Shown: one piece after another, positions 8,559 through 8,943 of the stretch
Layout: the number at the start of each line of letters is the position of its first letter
Numbering within the stretch: the first letter of the stretch is position 1
DNA from: Verrucomicrobiaceae bacterium UBA2429
Lineage (GTDB): Bacteria > Verrucomicrobiota > Verrucomicrobiia > Verrucomicrobiales > Verrucomicrobiaceae
Assembly (NCBI GenBank): GCA_002343505.1
Contig: DDQZ01000084.1
Span: 44,730-53,672, forward strand
Length of the DNA stretch: 8,943 nt
Direction of reading: 5' to 3'
Position numbers and translations under genes: made by a program
The notes under the pieces: model-generated
What the model saw: only the letters and a program-made list of their open reading frames with translations
Databases searched by the model: none
Told to the model about the DNA's origin: nothing

Positions 8559-8588
8559 GAGCGATGGAGGGACGAGCGATGGAGGGAC
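8559..8588 (+). repeat. Perfect 15-bp direct repeat, two copies
   Basis: GAGCGATGGAGGGAC occurs twice head to tail (8559-8573 and 8574-8588), preceded by a degenerate partial copy (GAGGGAGGGACCGATG from 8544). The word TGGAGGGACG inside it recurs on the opposite strand at 8807-8816, at the edge of the 21-bp array. This looks like a short minisatellite in non-coding DNA; no function is evident. Confidence 0.7.
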
Positions 8589-8666
8589 GGCGCGCCCGGT
8601 TCAGGCATCCGGCTCCTCGAGCCGCGGTTTCGCATGAATGACCGTCCGCGCCGGCCAGGCCTGGCG

Positions 8667-8705
8667 AAAAAAAATTCCAGCCTCCTGTAACCGCCGCCGC
8701 TGGAA
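8667..8705 (-). terminator. Rho-independent terminator for a minus-strand gene entering from the right
   Basis: Read on the minus strand, TTCCAGC (8705-8699) pairs perfectly with GCTGGAA (8681-8675) across a 17-nt loop. An uninterrupted run of eight T (8674-8667) follows immediately. This is the standard layout of an intrinsic terminator, and it works only in the minus direction, since no T-run follows the hairpin on the plus strand. The hairpin begins 62 nt after the stop codon of the minus-strand frame ending at 8767, which supports that frame as a real gene. Confidence 0.75.
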
Positions 8706-8711
8706 CCCTTA

Positions 8712-8753
8712 GATCATGACGTGGGGATGCTCTCTCCCCTGACCGCCATGATC
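8712..8753. other. Imperfect palindrome / hairpin
   Basis: GATCATG (8712-8718) and CATGATC (8747-8753) form a perfect 7-bp outer stem. Inside it GGGGA (8723-8727) pairs with TCCCC (8735-8739) around a 7-nt loop, with an asymmetric internal bulge between the stems. It lies between the stop codon at 8767 and the T-tailed terminator. It could stabilise a transcript 3' end, be a regulator binding site, or be a remnant of a small mobile hairpin element. I cannot choose between these from the sequence. Confidence 0.5.
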
Positions 8754-8766
8754 GCACCCTCCATCC

Positions 8767-8943
8767 TCATGCCGCTCCTGCGACTCCCGCCAGCCGCGCG
8801 CCCTGGCGTCCCTCCAAAACGGCAGCCAGTTGACGCAAAACCGCCGCCAGTCCTCCCAAAACTGCCAAGGGTTTTCGCAAAACCGCCGACGGTTTCCTCA
8901 GAACTGCCGACGGTTTCCTCAGAACCGCCGACGGTTTTCGCAG
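8767..8943 (-). CDS. Probable 3' end of an unrecognised gene coding 7-residue repeats
   Basis: A minus-strand frame enters from the right edge and runs 58 codons to a TGA at 8769-8767. It reads as near-heptad repeats, AVLRKPS, AVLRKPL, AVLGGLA, AVLRQLA, AVLEGRQ, then GARLAGVAGAA and stop. I favour this frame over the others that are also open here because differences between repeat units are largely synonymous in it: GCG/GCA/GCC for Ala, CTG/TTG for Leu, AGG/CGA/CGT for Arg, CCG/CCC for Pro. In the other open frames the same changes alter residues. A good intrinsic terminator follows 62 nt downstream. The units nearest the stop could form a Leu/Ala-rich helix, while the units nearer the window edge contain proline. 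I recognise no family, and the N-terminal part is not visible. A rival plus-strand frame starts at an ATG at 8727 or 8748 and reads KPPTVSS-type repeats, but it lacks these supports. Confidence 0.5.
   Translation of the reverse strand: MRKPSAVLRKPSAVLRKPSAVLRKPLAVLGGLAAVLRQLAAVLEGRQGARLAGVAGAA
8816..8943. repeat. 21-bp tandem repeat array, six units visible, continuing past the right edge
   Basis: Units begin at 8816, 8837, 8858, 8879, 8900 and 8921, each exactly 21 bp, head to tail with no spacers. The plus-strand core is AACCGCCGACGGTT, where AACCG and CGGTT form a small inverted repeat around CCGA (perfect at 8881-8894 and 8923-8936; AACTG in the unit at 8900). Unit ends alternate between TTCCTC and TTTCGC. 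Similarity rises from left to right: units at 8816 and 8837 are strongly diverged, while those from 8879 on are nearly identical, suggesting recent expansion toward the right. Because 21 is a multiple of three, unit gain or loss keeps any reading frame. The lack of spacers rules out a CRISPR array. Confidence 0.88.

Larger units (their letters stand above)
8420..8766. other. Non-coding region upstream of the oxidoreductase gene
   Basis: About 350 bases that I read as having no gene. Short open frames cross it (for example 8418-8690 plus and 8470-8757 minus), but they run through the oxidoreductase promoter region, the short repeats and the terminator, and they resemble no family I know. From left to right the region holds a TATAAA -10 candidate on the minus strand, scattered TGGAG words (near 8491-8510 and 8557-8584) including a perfect 15-bp direct duplication, a minus-strand intrinsic terminator, and an imperfect palindrome just after the stop codon of the right-edge frame. 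Confidence 0.7.

Noticed and set aside
8470..8757. 95-codon minus-strand and 90-codon plus-strand (8418-8690) small frames
   Set aside because: Both cross the non-coding repeats and terminator, lack a convincing ribosome binding site, and have repeat-driven composition (ARRPSIARPSIAPS).
8727..8943. Plus-strand frame from ATG 8727 or 8748 with KPPTVSS-type repeats running off the edge
   Set aside because: No ribosome binding site at proper spacing, the start lies inside the palindrome, and differences between units change residues (K/E, P/L) in this frame, unlike the opposite-strand frame.
8816..8943. CRISPR array
   Set aside because: Units are contiguous 21-mers with no unique spacers between them.

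Overview
This GC-rich, densely coded window holds four clear protein genes, one of them cut by the left edge, and the probable 3' end of a fifth gene entering from the right. The combination of a very large secreted PQQ-like beta-propeller protein carrying a LamG domain, a Tat-exported Gfo/Idh/MocA oxidoreductase, high GC and mostly weak ribosome binding sites suggests a Verrucomicrobiota or Planctomycetota-type bacterium, with Verrucomicrobiota more likely. This is inference from gene families remembered, not a database result.

Layout. 1-1719 (minus): glycogen debranching enzyme GlgX, with its C-terminus lost beyond the left edge. 1720-1769: a 50-bp divergent intergenic region with a plausible sigma70-type promoter for trpB, placed so that the mRNA would be nearly leaderless. 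1770-2996 (plus): complete tryptophan synthase beta chain, with no trpA or other trp gene in view. 3050-7009 (plus): a 1319-residue exported protein with a signal peptide, a degenerate SAM-methyltransferase-like Rossmann segment, two runs of PQQ-like propeller repeats, a Lys/Ala/Gly linker and a LamG domain inserted before the last blade. 7055-8419 (minus): Tat-signal Gfo/Idh/MocA oxidoreductase, convergent with the propeller gene. 8420-8766: non-coding, with a candidate promoter, a 15-bp direct repeat, a strong minus-strand intrinsic terminator and an imperfect palindrome. 8767-8943 (minus): a probable CDS 3' end that coincides with a 21-bp tandem repeat array (7-residue repeats) running off the right edge.

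Functional links are loose. GlgX (glycogen breakdown) and TrpB (amino-acid synthesis) are cytoplasmic housekeeping enzymes that share only a divergent promoter region. The propeller protein and the Gfo/Idh/MocA enzyme are both exported and may act on saccharides or other substrates outside the cytoplasm, but the window does not show that they work together. The least explained part is the right end. There the repeat variation is mostly synonymous in one minus-strand frame, and a terminator lies just downstream of that frame's stop codon, so two independent signals point to a real gene there.
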